DNA of 64,000 nucleotides, from contig CAICTM010000250.1 of the NCBI GenBank assembly GCA_903772945.1, forward strand, positions 1 through 64,000, given 5' to 3'. The notes beneath the pieces were generated by a model, which ran no database searches, was not told the DNA's origin, and saw nothing but the letters and a program-made list of their open reading frames with translations. The stretch's first letter is position 1; every line of letters begins with the position of its first letter. The position numbers and the translations under genes were made by a program. Source of the DNA: Seminavis robusta (lineage: Eukaryota > Bacillariophyta > Bacillariophyceae > Naviculales > Naviculaceae). Below are positions 31,635-42,207 of the stretch, piece by piece.

Positions 31635-32393
31635 ATGGCCAAACATCAGAAACGGGTGGCTCGCAAGTCCGTGGGTCAAATGCCTTCCAAAAGTCGCAAA
31701 ACATGGTCTTCGGACGATGACAGTAGCAACGGCAGCAGCGATAATTCTTCTCGTACAGAGGACGCAACAACAACTTTTCAATCTCCCTCGAAAAAGAGGA
31801 AATCTCCATCCTCGGAACGCAGCAGCGGCTACGTGGTGGAACGATCTCCCAGTAGCCGCGCCAAATGTCGAAAGTGTAAACAACCCATTGACAAGGGAGA
31901 AGGCAGAATCGGGGCTCCCTATCAATTATCCCTTGGAAAACTGCAGTTGAGCAAACACAAGTACTATCATAAAGAGTGCTTTCCGACAACCGCGGAAGCC
32001 AAGAAAAAGCTATTCCCCGATAGTCCGGACCATGTGGATGTCAAGCAAGCCATCAAGAAACGATTGCGACGTGTCGACCAACAGCAACAAGAGGACCAAC
32101 ACATTATCGAAGTCCAACGGGCGACACTGCGAGCGCGATTGCGCAAGCTGCGATTGAAATTGTTTGAAGAACAGGGAGCCAAGGGCGGGAGTGTTGTCAT
32201 TCTATCCCTCAAGGCACTCGATCAGATTGTACTGACATTGCCACAATCCTTCCACGAGTTGGGACGAATCAAGGGAATCGGACCCACCATGGTCCAAAAA
32301 TACGGCAAACCGCTAGTGCGAGAGGTCCGAAGGTTCGTACGGGGAGACAATACTAGTACTGACGGGGAGGGTGCAAAAAATGCCAAAATATGA
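31635..32393 (+). CDS. PARP-type zinc finger plus HRDC domain protein
   Basis: Single exon, 252 aa. After a Ser/Lys-rich N-terminus, residues about 76-115 form C-x2-C-x30-H-x2-C (AKCRKCKQPIDKGEGRIG ... YYHKECF), the PARP-type DNA-nick-sensing finger. Residues about 185-235 look like an HRDC helical domain (ALDQIVLTLPQSFHELGRIK, then GIGPTMVQKYG). HRDC domains in RecQ helicases and RNase D bind nucleic acid. No catalytic domain is present. It would be a small nuclear DNA-binding or repair adaptor. Finger call is strong, HRDC good. Confidence 0.7.
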   Translation: MAKHQKRVARKSVGQMPSKSRKTWSSDDDSSNGSSDNSSRTEDATTTFQSPSKKRKSPSSERSSGYVVERSPSSRAKCRKCKQPIDKGEGRIGAPYQLSLGKLQLSKHKYYHKECFPTTAEAKKKLFPDSPDHVDVKQAIKKRLRRVDQQQQEDQHIIEVQRATLRARLRKLRLKLFEEQGAKGGSVVILSLKALDQIVLTLPQSFHELGRIKGIGPTMVQKYGKPLVREVRRFVRGDNTSTDGEGAKNAKI

Positions 32394-33454
32394 TGATGAT
32401 GACGCCGGCGAGGAAACAATTGAACCATACTGTAGGCGCAAGCGACAAACAGGTGCATGATAGACGTCAGAGAGGAACGGGATCAGATTAATATGTACCT
32501 ATAAACTCGGTTGGACATTTCTAGTATGGGTTTTCTCTAAATTTTCGAAACTTTCAAGCACGACCACAGTTTCGGATACCTGCATGCACAACGCAACAGT
32601 CGTTTCACTCTGATAAGCGACTTCGGCGCTTGCTGAGGACTCTACGACTCCATGCAAGGGCAGCAGAAACTCCTGGCTGGCAACAATGGAACGGGCAATT
32701 GAACAGCAGACCGGCGCAGAGAACTTACTAGTACCGTAGTATTAGCATGGATGTCTACAAGAACGATCCCGTAGAATTACAAATAATGTGGGTTACCGGT
32801 AGCCACCTGAAACGGCAGGACGGCCCAGATCCAATGAAGCCACGTTGAGTGTATCATGCATGACATGGCTGTTTTAAAACGGCTACTGGACTGGGAACGG
32901 CACGTTAGTTGGTGGAAAGACCATATTCATGATAAGGATGCAGTACCGGTACAGTTGCGGATGACCGTTCAATTGGCCCTTGTTTGTTTCGCTGGTGCAG
33001 TTCGTCGGTGCAGACAAGCACACCGTCATAGCCACCACCTCAAACACCCTTGACACACTGTCAAATCCAAAGCCATCTTTTTGTGACAACCAAAAACTCC
33101 TGGTTTGGCTCCACATTTTGAGGACATTGGCGAATAGTTTTCTTGTCAAAGCTTTTGTGTAGAATTCATAGAAGGTTTGACAGTTTCCTTTAGAAGCTGC
33201 ATTTGCCATCAACACCATTTCCAATGGCTGAGACTTGGAAAAAAATCCAGTGGCAGGTGGGCACTGTGTCTCAAGAGCAGCAAAGAGAGATGTGGTGTCC
33301 ATTGTTCATGGTGTCAAAACTCAAAAGAGATGTGGAAGGTGATAGTATCCACGAATGACACCGTTTGTCCTTCGTCCGTCCATCAAGCCACCATCCACTC
33401 AAAAATGAGAGCCTTGTTCCAAAAGTTTTGCCCACATTCATATTGCATTGAACC
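32394..33454. other. Intergenic region
   Basis: About 1.06 kb between two plus-strand genes. Contains a few ACCGGTA motifs. Minus-strand frame 32883-33302 shows no domain. Nothing else seen. Confidence 0.55.
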
Positions 33455-35986
33455 ATGGTGATGAAACAAAGTCAAGAGAATAATAATAGCCACAACACTA
33501 ACACGATGGCCCTCCAGAACAGCAAGAGCACAGAACACACTGTGTTTGTTCGCTTCGTTCCTACCTCTTCGATTCTCCGGCGTCTTCACATTGAAGATTA
33601 CTTTTCTCAAATTGGTCCCATCAAGAAGGCTTCCTTGATCCACAAGAAGAATGACGAGGATAACCAAGGATCCGGTGGAAGTAGCTACGGCTTCATCAAG
33701 TACACGTGCGAGACCGATGCAGAAGAAGCAGCAAAGAAACTGAATCGCTCCACTTTGGAGTTACCCCAAGGAGACCAACAAGATGGACAACCACACAATT
33801 TTCAAGTCATGGTAGAATTGGCATCGTCCGTTCAAAATAAACAACAGCAACCATCAAGCGAATCCATTATCACAGAACATCAAAAGAAACACAACCGTGT
33901 CATTCTCCGCAATCTCTCCTTCTATGCGACCACCGAAATTGTTCAAGACACTCTGACCAAAAAATTTGGAGACTTGATTGACGTGCACATTCCCACAGTC
34001 AAGGGCAAATCACGAGGATTTTGTTTTTGTACCTTTCGCACCACAGTAGATGCACAAAAAGCCATTGACGCTAAAGAAATTGATATCCGCAATCGCAAAG
34101 CCACCATTCAGTGGAGTGTCTGCAAACGGGTTCATGACAAGCAGCAACAAGATGACTTGAAACTAAAACGCAAACGCGACTATCAAGATAAAGTCAGGGC
34201 GGAACAGGGCACAAATAATGAAAGCAGCAGAGAGCAGGAAAAGAAAGAAGACGACAAGAAGAAAGAAGATGATGACAGTGACGATGCCTCGTCGTCCTCA
34301 GATGACGATGATGGCGACAGTAGTAGTAGTGGCAGCAGCAGTGAGTCGGAAGGAGGAGACTCGGATAAGGAGTCTGATGGCAGTGACTCGGAAGTCGACG
34401 ACGAAGATTCCGAGGATGAAGAAGATGACAAGCCTACGGAAAACTTGCAACAACCCGTCCAAGAACAACGACAATTATTTGTCCGCAATCTACCCTTTGA
34501 TGCCACCCGGCACGATGTCTTTGAGACCTTTCGAACCTACGGTACCATTGAAGCCATTTATTTGGTGACGAACCCTGTGACCAAATTGCCTCGGGGGACT
34601 GCCTTTGTCACGTACAAGAAACCTGCCGGGGCCGCCAGAGCATTGCGCAAGAACAGCGCGATTATCCTCAAGGGACGACCACTAGTGCTCGATTACGCCG
34701 TCGACAAGGAAACGGCAACGACATTGGTACGCGACAGCAATCATTCCGAAACCAAAAAGCTAACGGGAAAGGACAAGCGCAATTTCTATCTCCGTGGAGA
34801 AGGACGTGTTGATGACGAACAGGAATGGGCTAACATTTCGGAAGCCGAAAAGAACAAACGACAACGCGCTTGGCACGACAAGATTACCAAACTCAAGTCG
34901 CCACTGTTCTTTGTGAATGCGCATCGATTGTCGATTCGAAACATTGCCAAAGGTGTCGATGAAGCCGACATCAAAAAGCTACTCTTTCAGGCAACCCAAA
35001 GGGGGCTCCAACGCAAATTGGTGTCCATTGATGACTTGGTCGCCGAGTGGAGTGCTTCAGGGGAGTACTCGGCCCGTGAAATATTGGAAAAACGCAAACA
35101 ATATCAGCGCAAGGATAAACATCAGCATTCGGGTATTGAACCATTGCCCGATAAGGACAATAGCCTCAAGCCAGAGTCGTTGGATGAACGGAACATCAAA
35201 CGAACCATTTCCTCAGTCTACTTGGATCGTGACTTCGAAGCTGCGGGAGGTACCAAGAATGTGAAAATGGCACCTAGCAGAGGTTTTGCCTTTGCCGAAT
35301 TCACGTATCATGTGCAAGCTTTGGCGTGTTTGCGGGAGCTCAACAACAATACCATGTACACGGAGGAATATGCAGCGGGTGGCAAGGCCGCCAGCGCTGC
35401 CGTTGCGGCTCGAAAGAGGGGCGGCAAAAAGAAAATGAAAGATGGCGACGAGGAAGGTGCCAAGCTGCCTCGCATCATTGTGGAATTTACGGTTGAGAAT
35501 CGGGCCAAAGCAAAACAACAGGCGGAACATCGAGCGCAGCAACAGGCCAACCGACAAAGACAGAAACTGGAAACAAAGGAGAAGCGGGAGGGCAATGGCA
35601 GCAGCGAGGGTGAGAAAACCAAGTCACAATCTAAAAAGAGGGGAAGAGGAGCCAAACAGCGAGAAAAGAAGCGCCAAAGGGAACTCCAAGGCGACAATGA
35701 CAAGAAAGACGAGAAGGCAAAGAAGGAACCAAAAGCTGACAAAGCAGACAGGAAACGAAAGAATGCGGAGATGGAGCAGCAGGACCAGAAACCCAAGGGC
35801 GTCAAACCTCCCAAGAAGCAGAAGAAAGGAAAACGAAAGGAGGTAGAGGCAGAGGACAAGCTTTCAAAGCTCGTCCAGAACTACAATACGGCAGTCAATG
35901 ACACGTCGCCCAAGGAGAAGAAGGCGGGAACCCCAAATCCCAGCAAAAAGGAGGCCATGGCGGAAGGCAAGAGGTGGTTTGAATAG
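33455..35986 (+). CDS. NOP4: Nucleolar RNA-binding protein NOP4/RBM28
   Basis: Single exon, 843 aa, with four RRM domains in order. RRM1 about 28-125 (TVFVRFVPTSS), RRM2 about 147-230 (RVILRNLSFYA; GFCFCTF), RRM3 about 342-425 (QLFVRNLPFDA; GTAFVTY), and a divergent RRM4 about 485-670 (FFVNAHRLSIRNIA; GFAFAEF). A long Asp/Ser-rich acidic stretch separates RRM2 from RRM3. A Lys-rich tail (about 690-843) suits nucleolar retention. The order and the split fourth RRM match yeast Nop4 and human RBM28, which act in 60S ribosome assembly and 27S pre-rRNA processing. An internal ATG at 33506 is also possible. Confidence 0.85.
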   Translation: MVMKQSQENNNSHNTNTMALQNSKSTEHTVFVRFVPTSSILRRLHIEDYFSQIGPIKKASLIHKKNDEDNQGSGGSSYGFIKYTCETDAEEAAKKLNRSTLELPQGDQQDGQPHNFQVMVELASSVQNKQQQPSSESIITEHQKKHNRVILRNLSFYATTEIVQDTLTKKFGDLIDVHIPTVKGKSRGFCFCTFRTTVDAQKAIDAKEIDIRNRKATIQWSVCKRVHDKQQQDDLKLKRKRDYQDKVRAEQGTNNESSREQEKKEDDKKKEDDDSDDASSSSDDDDGDSSSSGSSSESEGGDSDKESDGSDSEVDDEDSEDEEDDKPTENLQQPVQEQRQLFVRNLPFDATRHDVFETFRTYGTIEAIYLVTNPVTKLPRGTAFVTYKKPAGAARALRKNSAIILKGRPLVLDYAVDKETATTLVRDSNHSETKKLTGKDKRNFYLRGEGRVDDEQEWANISEAEKNKRQRAWHDKITKLKSPLFFVNAHRLSIRNIAKGVDEADIKKLLFQATQRGLQRKLVSIDDLVAEWSASGEYSAREILEKRKQYQRKDKHQHSGIEPLPDKDNSLKPESLDERNIKRTISSVYLDRDFEAAGGTKNVKMAPSRGFAFAEFTYHVQALACLRELNNNTMYTEEYAAGGKAASAAVAARKRGGKKKMKDGDEEGAKLPRIIVEFTVENRAKAKQQAEHRAQQQANRQRQKLETKEKREGNGSSEGEKTKSQSKKRGRGAKQREKKRQRELQGDNDKKDEKAKKEPKADKADRKRKNAEMEQQDQKPKGVKPPKKQKKGKRKEVEAEDKLSKLVQNYNTAVNDTSPKEKKAGTPNPSKKEAMAEGKRWFE

Positions 35987-36381
35987 CCGTGTCGATCCAA
36001 GGCACCTTCTCGTTCGGGGGGTTGCATGGTAAACTAAGCTGGCTGGATGGACTCAGTGTTAATTAACTTTCTTTTCAGCGCTGATCATCACATTATTGCT
36101 GACTATTGTTGATCGGCTGCTTGCAAGGCGTTACTAACTACATGCAAGATCCCTCCCCGCAGAAGACACTTTGAGGACGCGACCTTGCCACTTGTCACTG
36201 TCCACCACGGCTACCTCCAGAAGACTATGACTCAAGTAAGAGCGTCGGATACGGCGCCTGAAGCACACTGCATGGACTCCGACCTAACTACAAAACGCAA
36301 AGTCCGATACAAGCCACAAGAAGCGATAATCCTAAACAACCACCCATACATTTGTTGAATGCTACCATCTAGTTGCTTAGC
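35987..36381. other. Intergenic between convergent genes
   Basis: 3' flanks of NOP4 (+) and seryl-tRNA synthetase (-). No gene or repeat seen. Confidence 0.6.
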
Positions 36382-37836
36382 TCATTTCTTCTTGGATTTC
36401 AAGATGCCCTTTTCTCCCTTGGTCAACTCCATGGGTCCACGGACAAAGGGCAAGAATTCCTTACCGGCCATGTATGGTCGCAACACTTCGGGAATGACAA
36501 TACCATCTTCTGTCTGGTGAGTCTCTAAGAGACAGCAGATACCGCGTCCTGTTGCACAAAGCGTTGCATTCAACATATGAACGTAAGAGGCACGAGCTGT
36601 CAAGTCCTTGTCTTGCTTCTTGACTCCACACCGGACACCAACACCACGAGCCTGGAAGTCCGTACAGTTGGAGCATGAGACAAGCTCTCGATAAGCCTGT
36701 TGTCCGGGGAACCAAGCCTCAAGATCATACTTTTTGACAGCAGCATCATTGAGTTCCGCTGAGACAAGGCAAACCACACGGTAGCTGAATCCCAAACTCT
36801 CATAAAAGTCTTTGGCCGCCTGCAGCATTCTCTTTTGTTCGGCCTGAGAGACCTCAAAGCTATCTTCCGTCAAGACAAACTGTTCAATTTTTTCAAACTG
36901 ATGGACCCGAAAGATGCCTCTGATATCTTTCCCAGAAGAACCAGCTTCCTTCCGGAAACATGTAGAGACACCAGCATACCTCAGCGGCAAGGTTTTTTCA
37001 TCAATCCACTCTCCCTTGTGATAGGCACAAATGGGCTGTTCACTGGTTGCAATCAGGTATTTTTCAGTGCTTCCAGTGGGGTCATCAGTTTTTCCAGAGA
37101 CTTTATAGAGCTGTTCATCAAAATCTTCCAATTGAGCAATGCTAGACATAACCTCCTTATTCATCATGAAGGGTGGCTGCAAGACCTGGTATCCTCTCTC
37201 CATCAAGAAGGCAATACCATAGTTGATTATGGCCTGGTTCAGCAAGACTCCTGCATTGGTCAGAAAATACTGACGAGCTCCTGCCACATTTTGACCACGT
37301 GTTGGTTCGTATCCTCCAATTCGCCAGAGCAAATCATCATGGGTCAGTGGTTTGGTGGGTGGCAAGGAATACTTCAGAGTTCCTTGAGGTTTGGGCAAGA
37401 AGTCACTCTGTCCATCAGCTTCGGGAGGCATGGGCTGCAAAAACACCACCAGGTTGTCTTCCTCTTCTTCCTTTGAAATGGGCACTTCTGGGTCCACAAT
37501 GTTTCCAATTTGTCCCAACAAGGCATCCCTCTTTTCTGCCAAGAGGGGTAACTCAGCAGCCTTTTCTTTTATGGTGGCTTGAATAGCCTTCATCTGAGCG
37601 ACTTCTTCATCACAAGGTTCCTTGGCTTTCTTCTTGGGAGCAATAACCTCCTTTTGTAACTTGTTGACTTCCTTGCGAAGGTTATCTCCCTCTTTGGTCA
37701 CATTGCGCCATTGTTCATCAATTGCCAAGACCTGATCCACAATGGAAGGATCCTTGTATCGCTGCTTCATGAAGTTACGATACTTTTCAGGGTCGCCACC
37801 CTTGTAGTCACGAAGTTCATTGATGTCAATTGGCAT
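36382..37836 (-). CDS. Cytosolic seryl-tRNA synthetase
   Basis: Single exon, 484 aa from MPIDINELRDYKGG. The N-terminal coiled-coil arm (about 25-125) binds the long variable arm of tRNA-Ser. Class II core: motif 1 GYQVLQPPFMMNKEVM, motif 2 CFRKEAGSSGKDIRGIFRVHQFEK, split here into FRKEAG and FRVHQFEK, and motif 3 ending GRGICCLLETHQ. The C-terminus ends in KGEKGILKSKKK, a eukaryotic-type basic tail. No presequence at this start supports a cytosolic location. An ATG 13 codons upstream is in frame and would add MLVQKTHGYLIAT; a dual-targeted form is possible but weakly supported. Confidence 0.92.
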   Translation of the reverse strand: MPIDINELRDYKGGDPEKYRNFMKQRYKDPSIVDQVLAIDEQWRNVTKEGDNLRKEVNKLQKEVIAPKKKAKEPCDEEVAQMKAIQATIKEKAAELPLLAEKRDALLGQIGNIVDPEVPISKEEEEDNLVVFLQPMPPEADGQSDFLPKPQGTLKYSLPPTKPLTHDDLLWRIGGYEPTRGQNVAGARQYFLTNAGVLLNQAIINYGIAFLMERGYQVLQPPFMMNKEVMSSIAQLEDFDEQLYKVSGKTDDPTGSTEKYLIATSEQPICAYHKGEWIDEKTLPLRYAGVSTCFRKEAGSSGKDIRGIFRVHQFEKIEQFVLTEDSFEVSQAEQKRMLQAAKDFYESLGFSYRVVCLVSAELNDAAVKKYDLEAWFPGQQAYRELVSCSNCTDFQARGVGVRCGVKKQDKDLTARASYVHMLNATLCATGRGICCLLETHQTEDGIVIPEVLRPYMAGKEFLPFVRGPMELTKGEKGILKSKKK

Positions 37837-38692
37837 GGTTGCTATCAGATATCCGTGTGTTTTCTGGACGAGCAAATGTGGTCCCTCGGTATGGTACTAG
37901 CTAGCTAGTAGCTCTGTTTGGGGTTGTGGTTGTGGAGGTGGGAGCTTTCTCGATGTGAGAACAGACAGCCGAGACGATGATGATTGTTTGAGGTTATGAG
38001 CCAGCAGAACAGGCCCCTTTCCAACTCTGCTGTTTTTTACCAGGCACCAAGCATTGTTGCGGCAATGGCTCATGGTCCGCCAAGATAGCGTAAAGTACCG
38101 TACATCGTACGCTGTACTGGCCAAACCAGCACTGAATGCGGCCTTTGAAGAGCTGCTGCTGAGCCAGACAAGGTATTGCCAACTCCTCGTTCAAGCCAAG
38201 ACCCTCTTGGTCAGTACTATCATACATGTATGTATGATCCAAACCTTTTCCAACTTTTCAGGTGGCTCTACACAGCAGGATTCATTCCTCGCAAAGCACG
38301 TGTCTCCGGCATCCGGATTGCTGGCACTGGCTATTTTAAAATAGTAGTAAGCCGCCTCATCCCCAATCGATGACGGCGCAGGTTGCTGTACCGGTATGAA
38401 AGCCTACTACTGTAGTATGGTACCGTTTGGCCACGGATGGTTTTCATCGATCAAGATCTTTGGAAGTTCTGGGAGCAAAGATCTTTTCACTCTTGCTGTA
38501 CCGGTACCGGTATGTACTGGTACTGCGTACTTCCCTTTACATGTACTAGTACCAGAAAAGTACAACAATCTTGGCAATTTTCAACCGCTTGCTTCGGTTG
38601 GATCCAGCCACCCTGCCGTCATCACACTATTGTCACAAATTGTCTCTCTCCACAAAGAAAAGGACAAGGCAAGAAGCAGAAATTGAGAGAAA
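37837..38692. promoter_or_regulatory. Divergent region between SerRS and multicopper oxidase
   Basis: 856 bp containing CTAGCTAGCTAG (37898), CATACATGTATG (38222) and ACCGGTACCGGTA (38500) palindromes. The true first exon of the oxidase, with its signal peptide, could lie here, but I could not identify it. Confidence 0.4.
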
Positions 38693-40462
38693 ATGGAGAA
38701 ATATCTGTGGGAACCATCGGCAGTCTCTTCTGTCAATGGTGTCCTTCACATCTCGCTTCATTTACAAGTCTCCACGCTCCGAGTTGAGGGTCGAGACTTC
38801 ACCACGCGCACTCTCAATGGCACTCTTCCAGGCCCTACGCTTCGATTGAAACCTGGCGACACCTTTATTATCGACTATTACAACGACTTGCCAGAGAATG
38901 AAATGCAGCATGTACACAATACGTTCTCGGGTCCCAATGATTCCAACCTCCACTTTCATGGCCTTCATGTGAGCGGCGAATTGCCAAGCGATGATAGTAC
39001 CCTTGTGGTGCCGCCAGGACAGTCGTTCCGCTTCAATACGACTCTACCAGTGGATCATATGCCGGGAACTCATTGGATGCATCCGCATAGGCACGGGTCA
39101 ACTGCCATTCAGGTGGGAGGAGGAGCCGCTGCCGCCATTATTGTGGAAGATGTACCAAATGCCGACGATAATTCCACGTTTCTCAATCTGCCTCCCCAAG
39201 TTGCGAACGCACGGGAAGTTTTGTTGGTGGCTCAAGAATTCGACTTTGCGGAACTAAATGGAATCGCGACACAATCCAAAGATTCTGTCATCCATTTGTC
39301 GGACGTCCTTGAGGCAGAAAGCACGGTTGGTTTTGTCAATCTTGCATCCGAAAAAACCTACCTGGTTAATGGACAAGTCAATCCAAAGATACCCCTGCAG
39401 CCGAATGAATGGATTCGTTTGAGAGTGATCCATGTGGGATGGCTCACTGGGAGGCTCGAATTTGAACTCACGGGTTGCGAAATGCAACTCATCGCCAAGG
39501 ATGGCGTTTACCTGCCCGAATTGCCTCGAAAGATTTCACAGGCATCCATCGTCAATGCCGGAAGAGCGGATATCATGGTCCGTTGTCCCTTTTCGGGTGG
39601 CGCTGACAGTCACAGCATGACGTGCACCAGCAACATCTGTCAAGGACAGTCCCTTGTCACCTTGATCAAGTATACCACTACTGGCACCGGTGCAATCAAT
39701 GATGGTGACATGGAGACTATCCAGACTGTCTTTCCTGGTTATCTACAAGACCTTCGCGACACTCCACCAACGCCAGGATGTTCCTGTCAAACCGATTTGG
39801 ACGACATGGAGTTTCCCGAAAACTCCTTCGACTTTTTTCACGAGACTTTCCAAGGCTCGGTAGTTGAGCGGCAGCTGGGAGCGGACAATCACCCGTATCA
39901 TCAGCATGTGCATCCTTTCCAAATTGTTGGTGGCCTCAACAACAACCAAGACGGTCCTTACTATCAGGTGGGAGACTGGCACGACACCATTGAAGGGCAG
40001 CCAGTCGTACGATATAGCCCTACAGTATTTGCAGGGAAGATGATGATTCATTGTCATCGTCTGGATCATGAAGATGAAGGGATGATGAGAATTGAGTACA
40101 TTCACCCCAACAGCACCAGCAAGATCCACCCCGAAACGGGCAACAGTTGTGTGTGTATTCCACAAGGTCCCCCAGTGTGGGCATTCGTTCTCTTCGTTCT
40201 GGGACTTGCTTTGGCGCTTTTGGTAATTACGATTTTGGTAGTGTGGTTCCTTCGACGAAGAGGCAAGTGCATGTGGTTTCCGTGGCCTTGTGGATCCAAA
40301 CAGCTAGAGCCTGTTCCATCATTGTCCAATGAAGAACGAGATGATTCCAAGAATACTGGAGGCAACGACGAAGAGGCATTGGTAGTCGTTCCTCAGCCCC
40401 CTGGCACAGTCGAAGGGGGCCAGGCAGAGACGATGGAGGACGAATTGCCAGCATCCTACTAG
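38693..40462 (+). CDS. Membrane-anchored multicopper oxidase (laccase-like)
   Basis: 589 aa as read. All four copper-ligand motifs are present: LHFHGLHVSG, HWMHPHRHG, HPYHQHVHPF and HCHRLDHEDEGMM, so the trinuclear and type-1 sites look complete. A transmembrane helix (FVLFVLGLALALLVITILVV) near residue 510 is followed by RRRGKC and a cytoplasmic tail. With this topology the oxidase domain should be outside the cell, but the N-terminus (MEKYLWEPSAVSS) has no signal peptide. A short upstream exon is therefore probably missing. Possible roles are ferroxidase for iron uptake or phenol/Mn oxidation; sequence alone does not decide. Confidence 0.8.
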   Translation: MEKYLWEPSAVSSVNGVLHISLHLQVSTLRVEGRDFTTRTLNGTLPGPTLRLKPGDTFIIDYYNDLPENEMQHVHNTFSGPNDSNLHFHGLHVSGELPSDDSTLVVPPGQSFRFNTTLPVDHMPGTHWMHPHRHGSTAIQVGGGAAAAIIVEDVPNADDNSTFLNLPPQVANAREVLLVAQEFDFAELNGIATQSKDSVIHLSDVLEAESTVGFVNLASEKTYLVNGQVNPKIPLQPNEWIRLRVIHVGWLTGRLEFELTGCEMQLIAKDGVYLPELPRKISQASIVNAGRADIMVRCPFSGGADSHSMTCTSNICQGQSLVTLIKYTTTGTGAINDGDMETIQTVFPGYLQDLRDTPPTPGCSCQTDLDDMEFPENSFDFFHETFQGSVVERQLGADNHPYHQHVHPFQIVGGLNNNQDGPYYQVGDWHDTIEGQPVVRYSPTVFAGKMMIHCHRLDHEDEGMMRIEYIHPNSTSKIHPETGNSCVCIPQGPPVWAFVLFVLGLALALLVITILVVWFLRRRGKCMWFPWPCGSKQLEPVPSLSNEERDDSKNTGGNDEEALVVVPQPPGTVEGGQAETMEDELPASY

Positions 40463-40950
40463 CGCGCTGGCGACAGTGTAGTCAGTCCAACCCACGTTAA
40501 ATTTTTTCATTGTTCCGAGGAATAGTGAAGTTGCAGTAGCAACAGTGCACCACAACTATGCATGTACTAATCTATTATAATATTCATAGAAAAACCGCAA
40601 TCAATGACGAAGATACGTAGAGTACGGGGTACCGGTATGGCCACCTTGCTACTAGCTACTCCCATCCGGACAGCTCCTTCACCTGCTTCTGGAATGTACA
40701 AGCGGAGATCCGTTGTGTCTGAAGAAGTAAGGGTCGCCTGTATTGGTATCACAACACCAGTGTCGCTGCTCGAGAGACACAGTTTCACGAAAGCTAAAAG
40801 TATAATTTATCAACGTACATTTTATTTACTCACACAATTTTCTTCATTCATTCAATCGTTTCCTTTCCCATCACATTATTTGCCTGACAAATACACAAAC
40901 TACATACATACATATACGTACGGTGCTACTGGGTTTTGTTGCATCCGACT
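40463..40950. other. Intergenic between convergent genes
   Basis: 3' flanks of the oxidase (+) and the PNRC-motif gene (-). AT-rich stretch near 40800-40920. No gene seen. Confidence 0.55.
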
Positions 40951-42207
40951 TCAACGTCCAGGTGGGTGGTGATAGTATCCATGTTGCTGGGTTCCATGCT
41001 GTTGTTGCCGATACGCTTGTTGTTGTTGCTGCCGCTGCTGTTCCGGCGACATCATATGAAGGGGCGGTGCAGCTGGAACATGAACAGGGATCACCATGCC
41101 AGGAGGTATCCCCTCTGGAACCATTACTTGCACAGGGTATCCAGCCGGCGATGACACTACCATTTGACGATTGGGCATCAAGACAGGCGGCACCTGCACT
41201 TGGACTGTCACGTATCCCGGTGGAGGCTGATGGTATGGCATTCCCATCTGCTGATAGGGGTTAGGGTGATATTGATAATTCATTTGTGGCTGCATGTGTG
41301 GTGGTTGAGGTCCTCGGGAGTGGGGCATCGCTGGTTGTGGCTGCTGCCGTGGATTGGGTGTGGGTCCCGAGGTGCTTGATGTTTTTGCTCCACCAGACGC
41401 TAGAGCGGCCAAATTAATGCCGGTTTTGCTGGGCAATGCTGTTTGTTCTTGCTTTTCCTCAGTTGCTTCTGAAGGTTTCGTTTCAGGATCCTCTGCTGTT
41501 GATTTGGGAGCTTCCCCAGCGGCAGCATTGGGACTTGTAGCGTCGCCACTACTGGGTGCAACAGGCAACAGCGACGCGAGAGCTTCTTCCGCATGTTTCT
41601 CTGCCGCTGCATCGCTGATTGCCACCTGATCTTTCAAAATCAGTGGAGAGGTAAATGCTGGAATGGGCAACTTACTGGCATCAGGAGAAGATTGGAATGC
41701 CGACCAGGCAAAGTTATTCTTTCCGTCTTCCTCATTGCTAGGTTTGTTTGCCGTGGCGTCATTTCCTTTAGGGTTCTTTTTGTTGTTCTTCTTATTCTTT
41801 CCTTTCTTGTTGTTTCCTCCTTCAGTCTTCACACCCTCCTTTTTGCCGCCTTCTTTCTGCGGCCGTCCCTGTGACTGACTCCGGTTCTGTGGCTGCTGCT
41901 TCTTTTGATTTTGAGGTTGTTGTGTTTGTTGTCCTTCTCCATCTCCTCCTTGTTGCTTGGCATTTTGTTTCTTATTACGATTTCTCTTGTTCTTGGGAGG
42001 CTTTCCACCAGATGGGGGCTTTGCAGCGTCAGTCTGGTCCACTGCTGACTGCTGCTTTGGGGCAGCAACAGGCTTCTCACTGCTGACACCACCACCATCA
42101 CCATCACCACCACCACCACCAATCCCCAACAAACCCTTCAACTGAGCTGTAGCTGCATTGACCTCTTGATCCATCGTGCTCTTGGGGTCATTCGGATCGA
42201 TGTACAT
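40951..42207 (-). CDS. Low-complexity protein with PNRC/EDC1-like decapping motif
   Basis: Single exon, 418 aa, mostly disordered. The order is: short N-terminal segment, a Lys/Gln/Asn-rich basic region (about 65-165), then FAWSAFQSSPDASKLPIPAF at about 176-195. The last fits the EDC1/PNRC motif (F-A-x-S-x-F-x-x-SPxPxxLPxPxF), which in yeast and human binds DCP1 and activates the DCP2 decapping enzyme. The C-terminal third is Pro/Gln/Met-rich with VMVPEGIPPGMVIPV, and ends in Gln/His repeats. A role in mRNA decapping or P-bodies is inferred from one short motif only. Confidence 0.6.
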   Translation of the reverse strand: MYIDPNDPKSTMDQEVNAATAQLKGLLGIGGGGGDGDGGGVSSEKPVAAPKQQSAVDQTDAAKPPSGGKPPKNKRNRNKKQNAKQQGGDGEGQQTQQPQNQKKQQPQNRSQSQGRPQKEGGKKEGVKTEGGNNKKGKNKKNNKKNPKGNDATANKPSNEEDGKNNFAWSAFQSSPDASKLPIPAFTSPLILKDQVAISDAAAEKHAEEALASLLPVAPSSGDATSPNAAAGEAPKSTAEDPETKPSEATEEKQEQTALPSKTGINLAALASGGAKTSSTSGPTPNPRQQPQPAMPHSRGPQPPHMQPQMNYQYHPNPYQQMGMPYHQPPPGYVTVQVQVPPVLMPNRQMVVSSPAGYPVQVMVPEGIPPGMVIPVHVPAAPPLHMMSPEQQRQQQQQAYRQQQHGTQQHGYYHHPPGR

